64,000 nucleotides of DNA from Pseudoscleropodium purum (GCA_963969395.1 OZ017805.1:8990001-9054000); one strand, 5' to 3'; positions 1 through 10,244 are shown, counted from the first letter of the stretch. Numbers and translations are program-made. The notes: generated by a model not told the origin, from the letters alone.

Positions 1-100
1 GGTCCGGCAGAGGATGTAGCCAAGGTTTGTACCGAACCTGCTTCGGAAGTTTGTGAACTTCATTGGCGGCTCGGGAGAGGCTTGGGCGAGGCTCAGCAAG

Positions 101-369
101 CAGGGTTGACAAATTAGTATGTTCGCCCCAAAATAGCGTCCGTCCTCACGGACGCCAACGGACGTAGCGTCCCTCCCGCCGTTGAAAGGCGGACGGGCTG
201 GGCGGACGGGCGGGGCGGGGTAGTTTGGGTAGGGCGATCGGGCGAAAACAAGACGGACGAGGCGGACAGGCGGACGGGACGTCCGCCGGGACTACGAATG
301 TCAACGGACGCTGCGAACACAGCGTCTGCGTCCGGACGTCCCGGACGTCTGACTGTCCTGTCAACCCTA
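101..369 (+). mobile_element. GC-rich non-autonomous hAT element, copy 1
   Basis: A 269-bp GC-rich island in AT-rich DNA. It begins CAGGGTTGACA and ends TGTCAACCCTA, which are terminal inverted repeats apart from the outermost base. It is flanked by a perfect 8-bp direct repeat TCAGCAAG (93-100 and 370-377). Eight-base duplications and CAGGG-type ends are characteristic of the hAT superfamily. The interior is packed with CGGACG/GCGGACGG words and short palindromes around GACGCAGCGTCC, with no plausible gene; the open frames crossing it arise from the lack of stops in GC-rich sequence. The intact CpGs and perfect duplication suggest a young insertion. The orientation is arbitrary: plus is defined by the end carrying GCCCCAAAATAGCG. 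Confidence 0.9.
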
Positions 370-1638
370 TCAGCAAGGTCTTGAGTGTGGGTTGGATGGT
401 TGTCTACTCCATGCAAGAGGGGTGGGGCACGTAGGGTTTTGGTTTTGCAAAGTGTGGGCCTCAAGTTTACAAAGCTAGTTTTGGATTTCTTGCGCGTAGG
501 TGGTTACTTTGTGTCGTTTGCAATTTTTCACATCGTTTTAAGAAGAAAATTCAAGCTTTATATTGTAGGGAAGTGGTGCGTAGATTGTGAGTGAGGATTG
601 TGCATACTGTAGGAATGTCGCAGCACAGGGCAGGTCAATTCCCCATTATACTCACAAAAATCGCTCTAGAGTATAACTAAGTGACTCTAAAGATCGAACC
701 CACGAGATCCTGTGAAGTATCTAGCTCTATTAAGCAGTTAAGCTTAGTCAGTATCCCAATCTTACTTTCCGGTCCTAGATCTAGAACCAGAAATACTACC
801 ACACCGGATAACTACAGACCGGATTACTCCTTCTTCCGGTCCTACTAACTATCCGGTCCGTACAAATACCCAAATCCCAAGATCTCACAACTTCCGATCC
901 TGGAAATCCGTCCTGACCAATCCGGTCGGAATGGTCATCCTGTGCCCGTAATCCTATCCGGTTTGGTTTTGCCTCTGTTTCACCATCAGAGGGGTCGCCG
1001 CTTAATTTTGAGAGTGGTAGGCCCACCACTCCTTCCGTGACTTATAGTGGCTGAAGACTCACTGTCCTACCTTCTAGACTCCTAAGCTAATCCGGATCCG
1101 ATTTGGTCCTTCACAATAACCCAGATAGCAATCCGGGTCGTAGGTCACACAAAGACCCCACACTCGACCCTCTCGTACTACAACGACCTTGATGCTACTT
1201 CCGATCCGTGCGAAGACAGGTGGTTACAAGTGCACCCGTCCGTTCCAACATCAACTAAAGTTCTTCCGTTACCCATACGGGTGGTGAGACCTCACAGGAG
1301 ATCGGACACTCAACCGGATTTCCCACCCGGGAGTTCTAGCGCAGCTAAGGAATCCCTCCCTACCCGCCTAGCCTAACAACGGCTTTCTCACCCGGAATCT
1401 CAAACTCTAGACGTGCTGAGGAACTAAGTTCACTCCCAACTCTTCGGTACCTACTCACATGCACCTAGGATCGGAAAATAAACACCAAGGGGAGAAATCA
1501 CTTGCAAACCGGCTCGTACTATCCTAACTCCACATCATACAATCCTGTCGCGCTGGAGAGAGATACACAACGAAGAGAATAGAAAGGTACAAGAAGTTTG
1601 CAAAATGAACAACTCCCAATTCCCATCGCAGGAACCGA

Positions 1639-1646
1639 TTTATATA
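1639..1646 (-). promoter_or_regulatory. Second TATA-like box in the 3' part of the unit
   Basis: On the minus strand this reads TATATAAA, followed by TCGG, about 150 bp past the ORF stop and about 1.0 kb from the 3' end of the unit. If the unit is a solo LTR, this is where the promoter for the genomic RNA (U3/R boundary) could lie, with the ORF in U3. No transcription evidence is available; AT-rich chance matches are possible. Confidence 0.35.
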
Positions 1647-1797
1647 CAAAGGGTCAAAACCCTAAAAGCACAAAAAGGAGCGGAAAACCCGTGGGGGTCC
1701 GCCGCCACCTAAATCTAACTTCCGATCTAACCTAATACTGTTGAGCCGAATCCGGATCCGGATCCGCTCCTACTCCTAACTGAAATTAAAATCCTAT

Positions 1798-3462
1798 CTA
1801 CCCTACAACTCTAGATCCTATCGTCGGGCTTCCGGTCTCCGGGACTAGCTCCTCGAAAACTTCACTCAAATTCCGGACCCGTTCCCCCTCCGCAGGATTT
1901 GGTCCGGGTGGAGACTCCAGGTCGATGGTGATATCCGGTCTCGTGCCCGGAGTCGCAGTCCATGCAGACTTCTTGGACTCAGGAGTCCAATCCTTCCTGT
2001 CCTTCGCCATAGTTGCATCCGGAAAGAGGTCCGGTAGTGAGATGTCCGAAAGGTGAATACCTTTGTCGCACGTCGCTCCCGTCAGCTTCCGGCTGCTTTC
2101 CTCGATCCGGTCCGCTGCCTTCCGCCCCTCTACCATTGCCGTCTCCACCTGCTCGGCGAAGTCCGCGAGAATCCGGACCATCCGGGAACCGGATAGTTTC
2201 TTCTCTTCGTGGATCTTCTCGTCGAAGAGCTTCGCCTTGGCCGCTGCCGTTCCGGTCTCTCCCAGGACCGCCTTGATCTGCTCGGCTATCTTCCGAGTCT
2301 CCTCCGCCATCTCCCTAGCGGCCGTCACGTCTTCCTGATAGGCAAAAAGTGTTGCCTTCAGTTTATCTACCTCCTCCTGCAACCGGCGGATCTCGGCTTC
2401 CTGCTTCCGGGTCTCTTCCGGATTCGTGATGCATTGCGCCACTTGTTCCGCCAAGTTGCTGTCCGGTGCAGCACCCACCAACTTGCCGATTGCCGCAAGC
2501 GTCCTGTGCTTGACCTCCCAATCCGCCTTGATGTTGCAGAGGACGTTGATCAGACCGTTGAACGGATCTTGCATATCCGGATCTCCCCCGGAATTGGTCT
2601 TCTCGGCTTCCGGTTTCTCCTCCGGGGCCGGTTTGTCTTGACCGGGAGGCGTCCCGCGCTTGTGTGGAGGCGTCAGCTTCTGTCGCTTGATCGGCGGCAT
2701 CGGCTCCTCCTCTTCCTCGCTGGACTCCCGGTCTGACCCGGAATCGGATTCCGCCTCGTCATCCGTCTCCGACTCCCCATACTTCAGGAGCACTTCCTGC
2801 GTCTTCCACGCCCTCTCCTCCGTATCGGTGAGGACTTGGTTCTCCCGATAGAGGTGGAAGAGGTAAGGGCACACTGGAGTGGCCCTTTTCTTCCCAACCC
2901 TACTAATCAGCTGGGCCACGAGATCGGAAATGATCCGTGCCCAATCCACTTTCCGGGTACCACTGAGGGCACCGAAAATGGTGTTGCCAAGGGTGATTGT
3001 CACCCTGGTCGGCTTTTCCGGGTGAAGAACCGGAACCAGGAATTGCAGGAGCCGACGGTGTCGGTCATCCAAGCAATCCTCGACCGCGTATCCGTCCTTC
3101 GGGTTGACGGCTCCCTTGAACTTCCCTCGGACAAACTCATCCTTCCGGCTCGCCATTCCCAAACCTCCTGCCCGGAAACCGTAAACCGCTCTCCACATCC
3201 CCTTGTTCCAGCTGACGGGAGCTCCCCTCACGGTGTTGTCAAACTGGTTGGACAACTTTCCGAGGAGCTCCTTGACCATTCTCTCCTCCCTAAAACCCCA
3301 AGGTTTCTCGGCAAACCCTACGCAACCCATGGATTTGAGATCATCCATGAGTTCAGCCTTTTCCGGCTTTGTGGAGGGAATAACCGGAATGACTTTCCGG
3401 AGCTTCACCTCGCCTCCAGAGGGACTCGCTTGTCTCGACCTACGTAGCTGAGGCATTCCCAC
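1798..3462 (-). CDS. Unknown 554-residue coiled-coil protein encoded in a TG...CA unit
   Basis: This is the only long intact ORF in the window that looks like a real protein. I do not recognise a named family. Residues about 45-215 form a conserved domain (motifs GKF, PKDGY, FLVPVL, EKPTRVTITLGNTIFGAL, PYLFHLY) that recurs in decayed form at 25.7-27.5 kb, 28.8-30.2 kb and 47.5-49.2 kb, always in a unit with TG...CA-type ends. Residues about 225-300 are acidic and then Lys/Pro-rich, low complexity. Residues about 310-480 are strongly helical and coiled-coil (EAEIRRLQEEVDKLKATL region). The C-terminal 80 residues are Pro/Glu-rich. There is no zinc knuckle, protease or polymerase motif. The start at 3462 follows a TATA box by about 170 bp. 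A Gag-like structural role is conceivable from the helical content and retroelement context, but that is inference only. Confidence 0.75.
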   Translation of the reverse strand: MGMPQLRRSRQASPSGGEVKLRKVIPVIPSTKPEKAELMDDLKSMGCVGFAEKPWGFREERMVKELLGKLSNQFDNTVRGAPVSWNKGMWRAVYGFRAGGLGMASRKDEFVRGKFKGAVNPKDGYAVEDCLDDRHRRLLQFLVPVLHPEKPTRVTITLGNTIFGALSGTRKVDWARIISDLVAQLISRVGKKRATPVCPYLFHLYRENQVLTDTEERAWKTQEVLLKYGESETDDEAESDSGSDRESSEEEEEPMPPIKRQKLTPPHKRGTPPGQDKPAPEEKPEAEKTNSGGDPDMQDPFNGLINVLCNIKADWEVKHRTLAAIGKLVGAAPDSNLAEQVAQCITNPEETRKQEAEIRRLQEEVDKLKATLFAYQEDVTAAREMAEETRKIAEQIKAVLGETGTAAAKAKLFDEKIHEEKKLSGSRMVRILADFAEQVETAMVEGRKAADRIEESSRKLTGATCDKGIHLSDISLPDLFPDATMAKDRKDWTPESKKSAWTATPGTRPDITIDLESPPGPNPAEGERVRNLSEVFEELVPETGSPTIGSRVVG

Positions 3463-3635
3463 TCACATCTACCTCACTCTCTCCTAGCCGCACGTCCCGT
3501 TCCTCACTTCCTCTCTCCGATCTCAACCGGAATTAAAACGAACAGAACACAAATGCACAGACGCACAAACGACAAAAACTCAATCGTGCGCTCAAGGTCG
3601 AGTTTCTAAAAGGGGGTGCAACAGTGAAAGCTCCT

Positions 3636-3644
3636 CCTTTTATA
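3636..3644 (-). promoter_or_regulatory. TATA box of the 554-residue ORF
   Basis: The minus strand reads TATAAAAGG, a near-perfect plant TATA box, about 174 bp upstream of the ATG. Transcription would start near 3610, giving a leader of about 150 nt. The four CCGGTT repeats lie immediately upstream. Confidence 0.65.
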
Positions 3645-3659
3645 GTCCCTGGACCCTTT

Positions 3660-3720
3660 CCGGTTTGTCATCATGAATCCGGTTTACCATCATAATCCGG
3701 TTCATCATCATCATCCGGTC
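3660..3720 (-). repeat. Four-copy 18-19-bp promoter-proximal repeat
   Basis: Four copies of a unit with CCGG followed by TTYRYCATCAT lie at 3660, 3679, 3697 and 3715 (period 18-19 bp), 15-85 bp upstream of the TATA box in the direction of transcription. The spacing and location suggest repeated activator sites. The same CCGGAT word is also frequent in the 3' part of the unit. Confidence 0.65.
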
Positions 3721-3922
3721 CTAGACCTAATCCGTGTTACATTCTGTTTCCGTCGTTAGTTACTCCTGACCGGATTAGATCCAAGAAGCCCACTACTTCA
3801 CGTTCCGTGCTAATTCTGAGTTTTCCTTCCCCACCTAATCGGATCCGGTTAGCTAATGACTAGTTTCCGTTCCTATTTGGGTGTATACTAAGAAAATCAA
3901 AATTCTAAGCTGCGACAAGGAA

Positions 3923-4836
3923 GATAGTGCATAGTGTCTGTGAGTCTTTTTGTGTTTTCTCTCTTGTTTGCGCCATGTGGTTTACTTTTGGGTGATGTAC
4001 ACATTTTTCAATTTCATGCATTTAGTTTGAGTTTTTGCATTGTGCATCAACTTCTCATGTTGGAAAAATTATGTTTTTCAAAAGTTGTAGACAAAAGAGA
4101 GCTAGAGTTCATGTGTTGAGGCGTGTAGATTGTGAATGAGTTGGACTTCGTTTGCCAATAAGTTTGAGTGATCTAGAATGGGAGTTCGAGTCATGGGAGC
4201 TTTAGTTGGAGGATTTGGGAGCTCGATTTTTTGGTCGTGACAGTTGGAGTTGGAGGTTGCAGGAACTAGAATTTTCAATCGCGAGAGCTAGAGTTCAAGG
4301 TTGAGGATGTATTACATTGTGAGTGCGGAGTTCAATGTGGAGGATGGATTACAATGTGACTTTGGTTGCATTTTGAGTGCAAATCTTGGGTGTTGATCAG
4401 GTCAGTTTTCTAACCTTGAACTCTCATTTGTATTTGCAAGTGATGAGATTTGCTTTTGAGTTTGCATACATAGTTTTATACATGCATTGATTGTGCACAA
4501 AGGAGGTTTAGGATTTCAAGATGCACTCAATCCTCATGGTTCGACTTCTGGTCATTTCACATTGCTGATTAAAATTATAGATTTGAATTTTTCTGTTAAT
4601 TGTCCTGACTAAGTGAATATGGATATTGTACAAATGAATAATAGTGCTTAAAAGCCAATGTATGTTATTTTTCTAGGCTTGTAGGTGTCCCATTCTCTAC
4701 ATACATTAGCAAATTGAATTTGAAGAAGTATTCATTAAGTTTCAATCGTCTCTTAGTTTTTAGTATTTGTATTTTACAAATTATGGTCTACCTTTTAGGG
4801 TTTCCGTAGTACAAACAAAGTGTTTACTATGTTTTG
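3923..4836. other. Gene-less flank
   Basis: Sequence continuing from the left flank of the inserted unit. There are short T-rich runs and repeated GTTGGAG/GAGTTGGAG words near 4190-4350, but no supported gene, RNA or element boundary. Confidence 0.4.
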
Positions 4837-4911
4837 CGATCTTCGACTCGAGGATAATTATCTTCGACCCAAGGATATTTATCTTAAAGTGGAAGGTACC
4901 TTCGACCGCGC
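4837..4911. repeat. Tandem cluster of the 21-bp palindrome (3-4 copies)
   Basis: Palindromes start at 4837 and 4858, with decayed copies at about 4878 and 4896, so the motif repeats nearly head to tail with a 20-21 bp period. The first is CGATCTTCGA, C, TCGAGGATAA; the second is TTATCTTCGA, C, CCAAGGATAT. This is the densest array in the window and lies upstream of copy A. Confidence 0.75.
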
Positions 4912-5232
4912 CAACCGAAACAATCTTTGTACCACCATTTCCCACTTCCAATTGAATTCAGTCATTCAAATCTAAAATTTGTTCAAGAATTTTCATTAAA
5001 ATGATCTTTGAATCAAAGATAAGGATGCCATTTCTTTATTCTAAAGAAAACAAAATCTGTTGAAAATCAAGAACATATTTCTAATGCTCAAATCTATTTC
5101 AGTTGAGAATTTGAATTCACAATATAGAAAAGTACCTTATAGATGACAAAGAAGCATTTCCACATTGCACATTGAAGACAATAGAACTCTAATTTGTTGA
5201 ACTATATGTTCACCTCTATACACCTCATCAAA

Positions 5233-5253
5233 TTATCTTCAAGTCGAAGATAA
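5233..5253. repeat. 21-bp palindrome
   Basis: TTATCTTCAA, G, TCGAAGATAA: one mismatch between the arms. It lies in an intron-like stretch that ends with a CTTGCAG acceptor at about 5487, before the first recognisable copy-A coding part. Confidence 0.8.
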
Positions 5254-5432
5254 CTATAGATTATATGAAAGCAAAGGAACTTAATCAATATTTGATGGCA
5301 ATTACAATATTTTTTTCTTTGAATTTTGTATGTAGGACCTAATAACAATGTTGTGGTCCTTATAAATTGCTTATAACATTTAAAAATACTCTGGTTGAAG
5401 TCTACAATCCTCGACAATTTACTTTTGAATTA

Positions 5433-5453
5433 TTATCCTCAAATTGAAGATAA
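5433..5453. repeat. 21-bp palindrome
   Basis: TTATCCTCAA, A, TTGAAGATAA, 200 bp after the previous copy and in the same intron-like stretch, about 35 bp before the CTTGCAG acceptor. Confidence 0.8.
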
Positions 5454-5506
5454 ACTCACATTTATGTGAACTGTTGCAACCTTGCAGGATCTAAAACAAA
5501 ATCAAG

Positions 5507-6508
5507 ATGGTGGAAGGAAGCGAGTACAACTACTCCACTACCTTGCCATTTATGGAGCTGTTTGTAAATCCATTTGGAGATGAGGCATTTATTAACGAAA
5601 TGCCAAAGTTGTTTGGAGAACTCTGGCAGTTCCAGAAGTACGTAAGCGCGTGGTCATTTGGTGTCAACCGGTTTCAAGACTATATACACCTTCGATACCA
5701 GATCTAAGGTGAACCTAATTTTTTCCCCTAGCACCTCGAAGAAAAGCTCTCCAATATTGAAGCCATCCGTGATCACTACATAGTCCTTATTCTTCATGAA
5801 GCCCAACTTGATGGCACTGATGGAGATTACATCTATTCCTTAGTAATAGATGATAGAGATACTCAAGCAAAGTTTTATATGGAAGAACTACAATCCTACC
5901 TTGAACATAAAGGTCACAACTACTTCATCCAAGCCTTTACAAATGCGAAGTACATTCCCTAAGTGAACCACTCTACAAGAGCTACGTGTCGTAAGCTTTT
6001 GAATATGTGGAAAGCCTTGGATAAATATGTGCACAATTTTGTAAAACTTCTTCCGCCTCTTAGCCAAAAGAAGAAACAAAAGCAATAGAAATTTGCTAAG
6101 GTAGGGTAAACAAAATTACCTCCTCTGATGTTAGACAATGGAGCAGTTGGGCAAGTAAATGTTTGGTCAGAGTCTTGAAAATGCCCAAAGAGTCAGTTAG
6201 TCAAAGTGAAAGGCACTAAAAGATCAAGCTCAAAATGTCAAAAATCTTAGGTTGATATTGAGGCCGTTGTAGCAGTTGTTGTAAGTTCAGGTTCGGCATT
6301 AACTAATATTTTATAGTCATCTGAACTTGCTACCCTTCTTGATGATGTGGAAAAATTTGCTATCATTCAAAGAAATTTTTGGAATGAGTACCAATTGTGC
6401 TATTTGTTCAAACAAGATCCCAAAACTGTCCACATCAAGCAATGCATCCTAGCTTGAAATGACTACTTCATTTGTGGTTATGGAGGACAAAATTCTCAAG
6501 TCTATTAA
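5507..6508 (+). pseudogene. Copy A, part 1: unknown N-terminal domain (decayed)
   Basis: One reading frame runs from ATG at 5507 to the TAA at 6506-6508 (333 codons), interrupted by about nine in-frame stops but with no frameshift. It is homologous to the minus-strand stretch 33861-32888. Shared motifs include MV....YNY, LFVN, DE.FINE, GVN, YIHLRY/YAYLRY, ILHE/VLHE and, near the end, FAIIQRNFWNEY/FVVIQKKFWDEH. A plausible splice acceptor (CTTGCAG) precedes it by about 20 bp. The following 500 bp, up to about 7010, is more decayed: a 124-codon open frame at 6636-7010 there conflicts with a parallel frame that looks equally protein-like. I do not recognise the family. Confidence 0.65.
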
Positions 6509-7029
6509 GTACAACCTCTTCACAATTGGGCACATCCGAGAGCACTAGCAACTCTCCCTTACTTCAGTGGATGAAGACAACAATTTATTGAAGACGCGGC
6601 TCCAGAAATGAGATCAAATTAGTGGCGAGAAGTTTATGATTATCATCAAACAACATAGTGTCCAAGCTTCCAAGGACCTCCAAAAAGAGAAATGTAGTGA
6701 GCTCCATTATAAAGAGCTTTGGACTTGGGAAGTATACACCATGTGGACCCTAAACACAGGAAAGTTGTTGAAGACTTCACAATTCTACAACTCCACGAAC
6801 TACCTAGGCCACGCTCAACTAACATGGGGAAGCCAAATTATAAGCTCCCAAAACGTTTGGATCCACTGCTTGTGTCGTACATATGAGAAAGAAGATCCAG
6901 TTAAGCGGAGAAATGGATCCATTCATAGCCAGAGCCAATTTCAAGTCTATTTTTGCTCCTTCTTGTTATCCTTGAGTCTAGGATTATTGCTTACGTTTAC
7001 TATGTTGTAAATCTTGTAATGTTTTGTGA

Positions 7030-7285
7030 GTTTTCATAGGCATTAATGGAAGTATTTCCTCAATCCTTTTAACCTAGGATTATCTTCGAGTTGAAGATAA
7101 TTGTTCTTTTGTTAAATGCTAATTGTATGACGGATTGCTTTCAACATAGGATTATCTTCGAGTCAAAGATAAATGTGGTTCTGATTGATGCTGATTGTAT
7201 CATGGTTTCCTTTCAGTGTAGGAATATCTTCAAGTCAAAAATAAATATCATCTTCATAATTGCTGATTGTACTACAATTTTCTCT
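7030..7285 (+). repeat. 72-bp tandem repeat, each unit holding one palindrome
   Basis: Palindromes start at 7080, 7152 and 7224, exactly 72 bp apart, and the sequence between them (GCTAATTGTAT / GCTGATTGTAT / GCTGATTGTAC) is also repeated. A weaker fourth unit lies to the left. Units end in pyrimidine-rich stretches followed by CAACATAG, CAGTGTAG or CAAATT, resembling successive intron 3' ends. The array lies between two coding parts of copy A, so it probably occupies an intron. Confidence 0.85.
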
Positions 7286-7344
7286 TGCAAATTTTTTCCA
7301 ATGCCTTTGTCAAACGATTTCAAAATATAAATCCTGAGAAGGAG

Positions 7345-8545
7345 GACAAAAACATAAAGTCGTATACCAATCTGAAGTGCAAGCATTAGATCATCACGTT
7401 GCCTAATGATATTTGGAAGCACTAGAAAGACTTCTTGATTAAGTACCACAATGGTGACCTCATCAATCCACAGACTTGTCGACGCTTTCAAGATGCCAAG
7501 GACTTCAATTGGAGGTCTTTATGTTTGAAGAGAGAATTCTTTAAGTATCTAGGTCACTTCATGAATAGGGATTTGGAGATGTTTGTGTTGCATCTTTTGA
7601 ACTAGACTCCGGAACAATATTTGTGATATCCAAAGGTGTCCACGGGAAAAACCAAATTTCTTATTTTGGACAACCAAACTGCATGTGATTGGGTTGAGCG
7701 CAGGAAAAAGAAGAGAGTCGTCCACAAAGAGTTCATGATTGTAAAACCCAGCTTAAATTTGCGTGATGCTCTTGGCAAGAAGAACGTAAATGTCTGGAGG
7801 TTATGGAAGAAGTGGCACCACTTCATGTCCGCAATTTGGGATTTTCTCCTATCTCATCCGCAATTGTCGTTTTGGAGCAAATAGTTGATATATGAGGCAA
7901 AGAAGAGGTACACGAAAGATCTTGGAGAGAAGTATGCACCTTAGGTAGAATTATTTTAGAGGTTTATGAGCTGAAATATTGCCTTAAAGAAAGCGTTGGA
8001 GGATACAAATTTCAAGGGGTGGACTTTCAAGAGAGGATTCTAGTCGTGATGGAGAAGTACGACTACATTCATCAACCCCTCAACTGTGCCATCCTTGACA
8101 TTTGTGGAATGGAGAAGCCGAAGGTAGTGGATAGCACCCAAAACCTGCGACCATTTCTAGAGTTCCTTGCCACATCCCTTTGGTAACCAGAGGGGACAGA
8201 CTCAAGTGTTTGGCTATGGATTGTTGGAACAAAATATGACTTCAAATTCACAGTGGATTTTGTAGTCTCCCATCTTGTCCAATACAACTGCTTGCAATCT
8301 CTATATGTTCCATGTCGAACGAAGCGGCTTGATAATGTTTCTAACGGCTTAAAGAAAGCCTAGACGTGTATCTTCTCTTCCTCTTTAAGAAAGAAGACTA
8401 CCGTGCGGGTGTTGTCTGCAACAAAATGAAAGCAGAATACTACGCTACTGAAATTCTGTACTACCAGGACTCCAAGTTCAACAATGAAGCGAAATTCAGA
8501 ATTTACACAATTGAGCTTTGTATGAAATTCTACTTGGAGATCTTG
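7345..8545 (+). pseudogene. Copy A, part 2: helical unknown domain (decayed)
   Basis: Protein-like sequence homologous to the minus-strand stretch 32290-31623. Shared motifs include EFFKYLGHFMNRD / EFFKYCGWFIDRN, KPSLNL / KPSLEL, and W..W......AIWDFLL / ASWDFLL followed by K..Y.K.L. A continuous frame from about 7420 to 7884 contains several stops. After about 8000 the similarity continues in another frame (LNCAILDICGMEKPK, then VVSHLVQYNCLQSLY), so at least one frameshift is present. The family is unknown and there is no catalytic motif that I can name. Confidence 0.6.
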
Positions 8546-8626
8546 TAGTGCTTTGCAATGGCGGAAGAGAACATCTTTGGCATCAATATAGGCATCAAGT
8601 TTGCCATGGCGACCAAAGTGTGATTT

Positions 8627-8647
8627 TTATCCTCAAGTTGAGGATAA
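8627..8647. repeat. 21-bp palindrome (perfect arms)
   Basis: TTATCCTCAA, G, TTGAGGATAA: the two 10-base arms are exactly complementary, the best-preserved copy seen. It lies in a gap between coding parts 2 and 3 of copy A. Confidence 0.85.
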
Positions 8648-8714
8648 AATTTGAATCTTGTTGTTTCTTTTGTAATTCAAATTCTATGTCTCAATTTCAA
8701 ATAGTCAAGAAAAT

Positions 8715-8735
8715 TTATCTTCGAGTTGAAGATAA
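8715..8735. repeat. 21-bp palindrome
   Basis: TTATCTTCGA, G, TTGAAGATAA: one arm mismatch. Same gap as the preceding copy. Confidence 0.8.
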
Positions 8736-8778
8736 ATGCTCTCAAGCATGGTTCAAACATATAATGTTCATGTTCTAC

Positions 8779-8799
8779 TTATCTTTGAGTTGAAGATAT
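8779..8799. repeat. 21-bp palindrome
   Basis: TTATCTTTGA, G, TTGAAGATAT. Third copy in the same intron-like gap, about 55 bp before the CCCTTGCAG acceptor of part 3. Confidence 0.8.
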
Positions 8800-9986
8800 C
8801 CTTGCTTTCTTGGCTGATTCTCTTATGCATGATGTATTTTACTATCCCTTGCAGATGTTTGGAGTAAACTACTATGGGCTGGTAGACAAAAATAGGATAA
8901 CCAAGCACTAGGCACAGGCAAAATTTACGGACTACTTGGACTTGAATGACTTTTTTCATTCAAATTCACTACATTTCGTGAAGTATTTGTGGCCCTTATA
9001 TTTTGAGGCACTAACGTTGACTTCCATATCTCCACCTCCGAAAGAAGATATGCAGTCTCCTCCTGGCTCTGAATTTGAGGTAGAGGATGATGAATTAGGA
9101 GATTAAGAGCATCATCTAAACCCTCATGGTAGAGACAAGGGTGAGAAATCCGACAAGGGGAATGATGATGGCTCTCCTCCCCCTACTAGACAGCAAAGGG
9201 TTTTTGATGTTGGGCTCGTAGGAATTGATGAACACAGGAGTAACTCTAGTGTCCTAGAGAATTGGGAGGCTCGTCTTCATGAGGCCACGATCCCATTCAT
9301 CAAATTTGACGAGGGTATGGAAACCGATTTTGAGATGTTAGAGCAGCAATGTCTAGCCTACAGAAAGAGAGGCACAAATCCCATCCTATTCTGACTCTAA
9401 GAGCCTCGAAAAGTAGGGAAGGCCATCGAGGCAAGGATTGGAAGAATTTGAAGCTTTCAGAGGAATCCAAGGCTACGGAGACCTCTAAGGTTGTGGAGAA
9501 ATTGAAGACCGTTGAGAAAAAGAACTATTAAAATCTCAACAAGGAGGACTTTAATGACTTCCTGCACTCCTCAAACAACGACGGGAGTACCTCTTCCGAC
9601 GAATAGGAAGAGGAGTCCGATGAACCTACCACTCTAATCCTAGGGAAAATTCAAACAAGGTGGCATGAAGCGAAGATGGAGAAAAAGGCGAGGAAGGCCG
9701 CCTAAAGAAAAGTACATAAGGAAGAACTGGCCGAGGAGGACCAAAAGTTGGCACAAGCCATTGCGGCAACAAAAAAAATGATAGAGCAAAGTAAAAAGAA
9801 CGAGAACCTTCTGATGAGCATGCATACAGAAATGCAAGAATTGAGGGCTACTCGGAGGGCCAAGGTTGTATCTGCTTTCCAAGGCGTTTCTACTCCAAGC
9901 GAGGTTGCTCCTTCCGATGTACCAACTACCTCGTTGTTTGCTCAATAGCTATTGCAAGAGAAACATCATATTGTCACTCGGTTATT

Positions 9987-10007
9987 ATATCTTTGACCCG
10001 AAGATAT
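9987..10007. repeat. 21-bp palindrome in coding-like sequence
   Basis: ATATCTTTGA, C, CCGAAGATAT. Located just after the coiled-coil stretch of copy A. Confidence 0.75.
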
Positions 10008-10163
10008 GACCATCAAGATGCCTCTTCACATTGAGGATGTTGTTGACTGCACCCCTACGTCTTAGATGGAAGCAAAGCTTGCTATTAGGGGGACGCTGGA
10101 TGTGAATCATTCAACTACTCATTCTATCGTTGCTCCACCTGGACCTAGTGGAGCTACTCAACA

Positions 10164-10184
10164 TAATCCTCGAGTCGAGGATGA
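10164..10184. repeat. 21-bp palindrome in coding-like sequence
   Basis: TAATCCTCGA, G, TCGAGGATGA, with a perfect eight-base inner arm. It sits inside the readable frame, where it would encode NPRVEDD. Confidence 0.8.
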
Positions 10185-10244
10185 TTCTAAAGTAGTTCCT
10201 TGTACTTGGAAACTTTCTAGCCCTTTAGCCTCACATCAATAGGA

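Larger units (their letters stand above)
616..3917 (-). mobile_element. 3.3-kb TG...CA unit (solo-LTR-like) carrying an intact ORF
   Basis: The unit starts TGTCGCAGC and ends GCTGCGACA, a 9-bp inverted terminus of the TG...CA type. It is flanked by a perfect 5-bp direct repeat AGGAA (611-615 and 918-922 past 3000, i.e. 3918-3922). These are the marks of retroviral-type integrase. Read on the minus strand it has about 280 bp to a TATA box, a 5' leader, the 554-residue ORF, and about 1.2 kb of 3' sequence with a second TATA-like box. The first and last few hundred bases do not resemble each other, so I find no long terminal repeats inside it and no reverse transcriptase or integrase. The simplest reading is a solo LTR that carries a gene; an unusual non-autonomous retroelement is the alternative. 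Higher GC and CpG content than its surroundings marks it as the youngest of four family members in the window. Confidence 0.8.

Noticed and set aside
2013..3451. Plus-strand open frames of 82-203 codons
   Set aside because: They are antisense shadows of the intact minus-strand ORF; GC-rich codons there leave few stops.
616..3917. A conventional LTR retrotransposon with two LTRs inside these limits
   Set aside because: The first and last several hundred bases do not match, and no primer-binding site, polypurine tract or pol motif is visible.
616..3917. A Mutator-type DNA transposon with GTCGCAGC inverted ends and a 9-bp duplication
   Set aside because: Shifting the boundary by one base gives TG...CA ends and a perfect 5-bp AGGAA duplication, which fits much better; the other family copies show the same style.
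7091..7330. A protein repeat (IFESKIN and variants) encoded by the palindromes
   Set aside because: The 72- and 48-bp periods are multiples of three, so the frame stays open by default. Translations differ on each strand and in other palindromes, so the DNA palindrome is the conserved entity.
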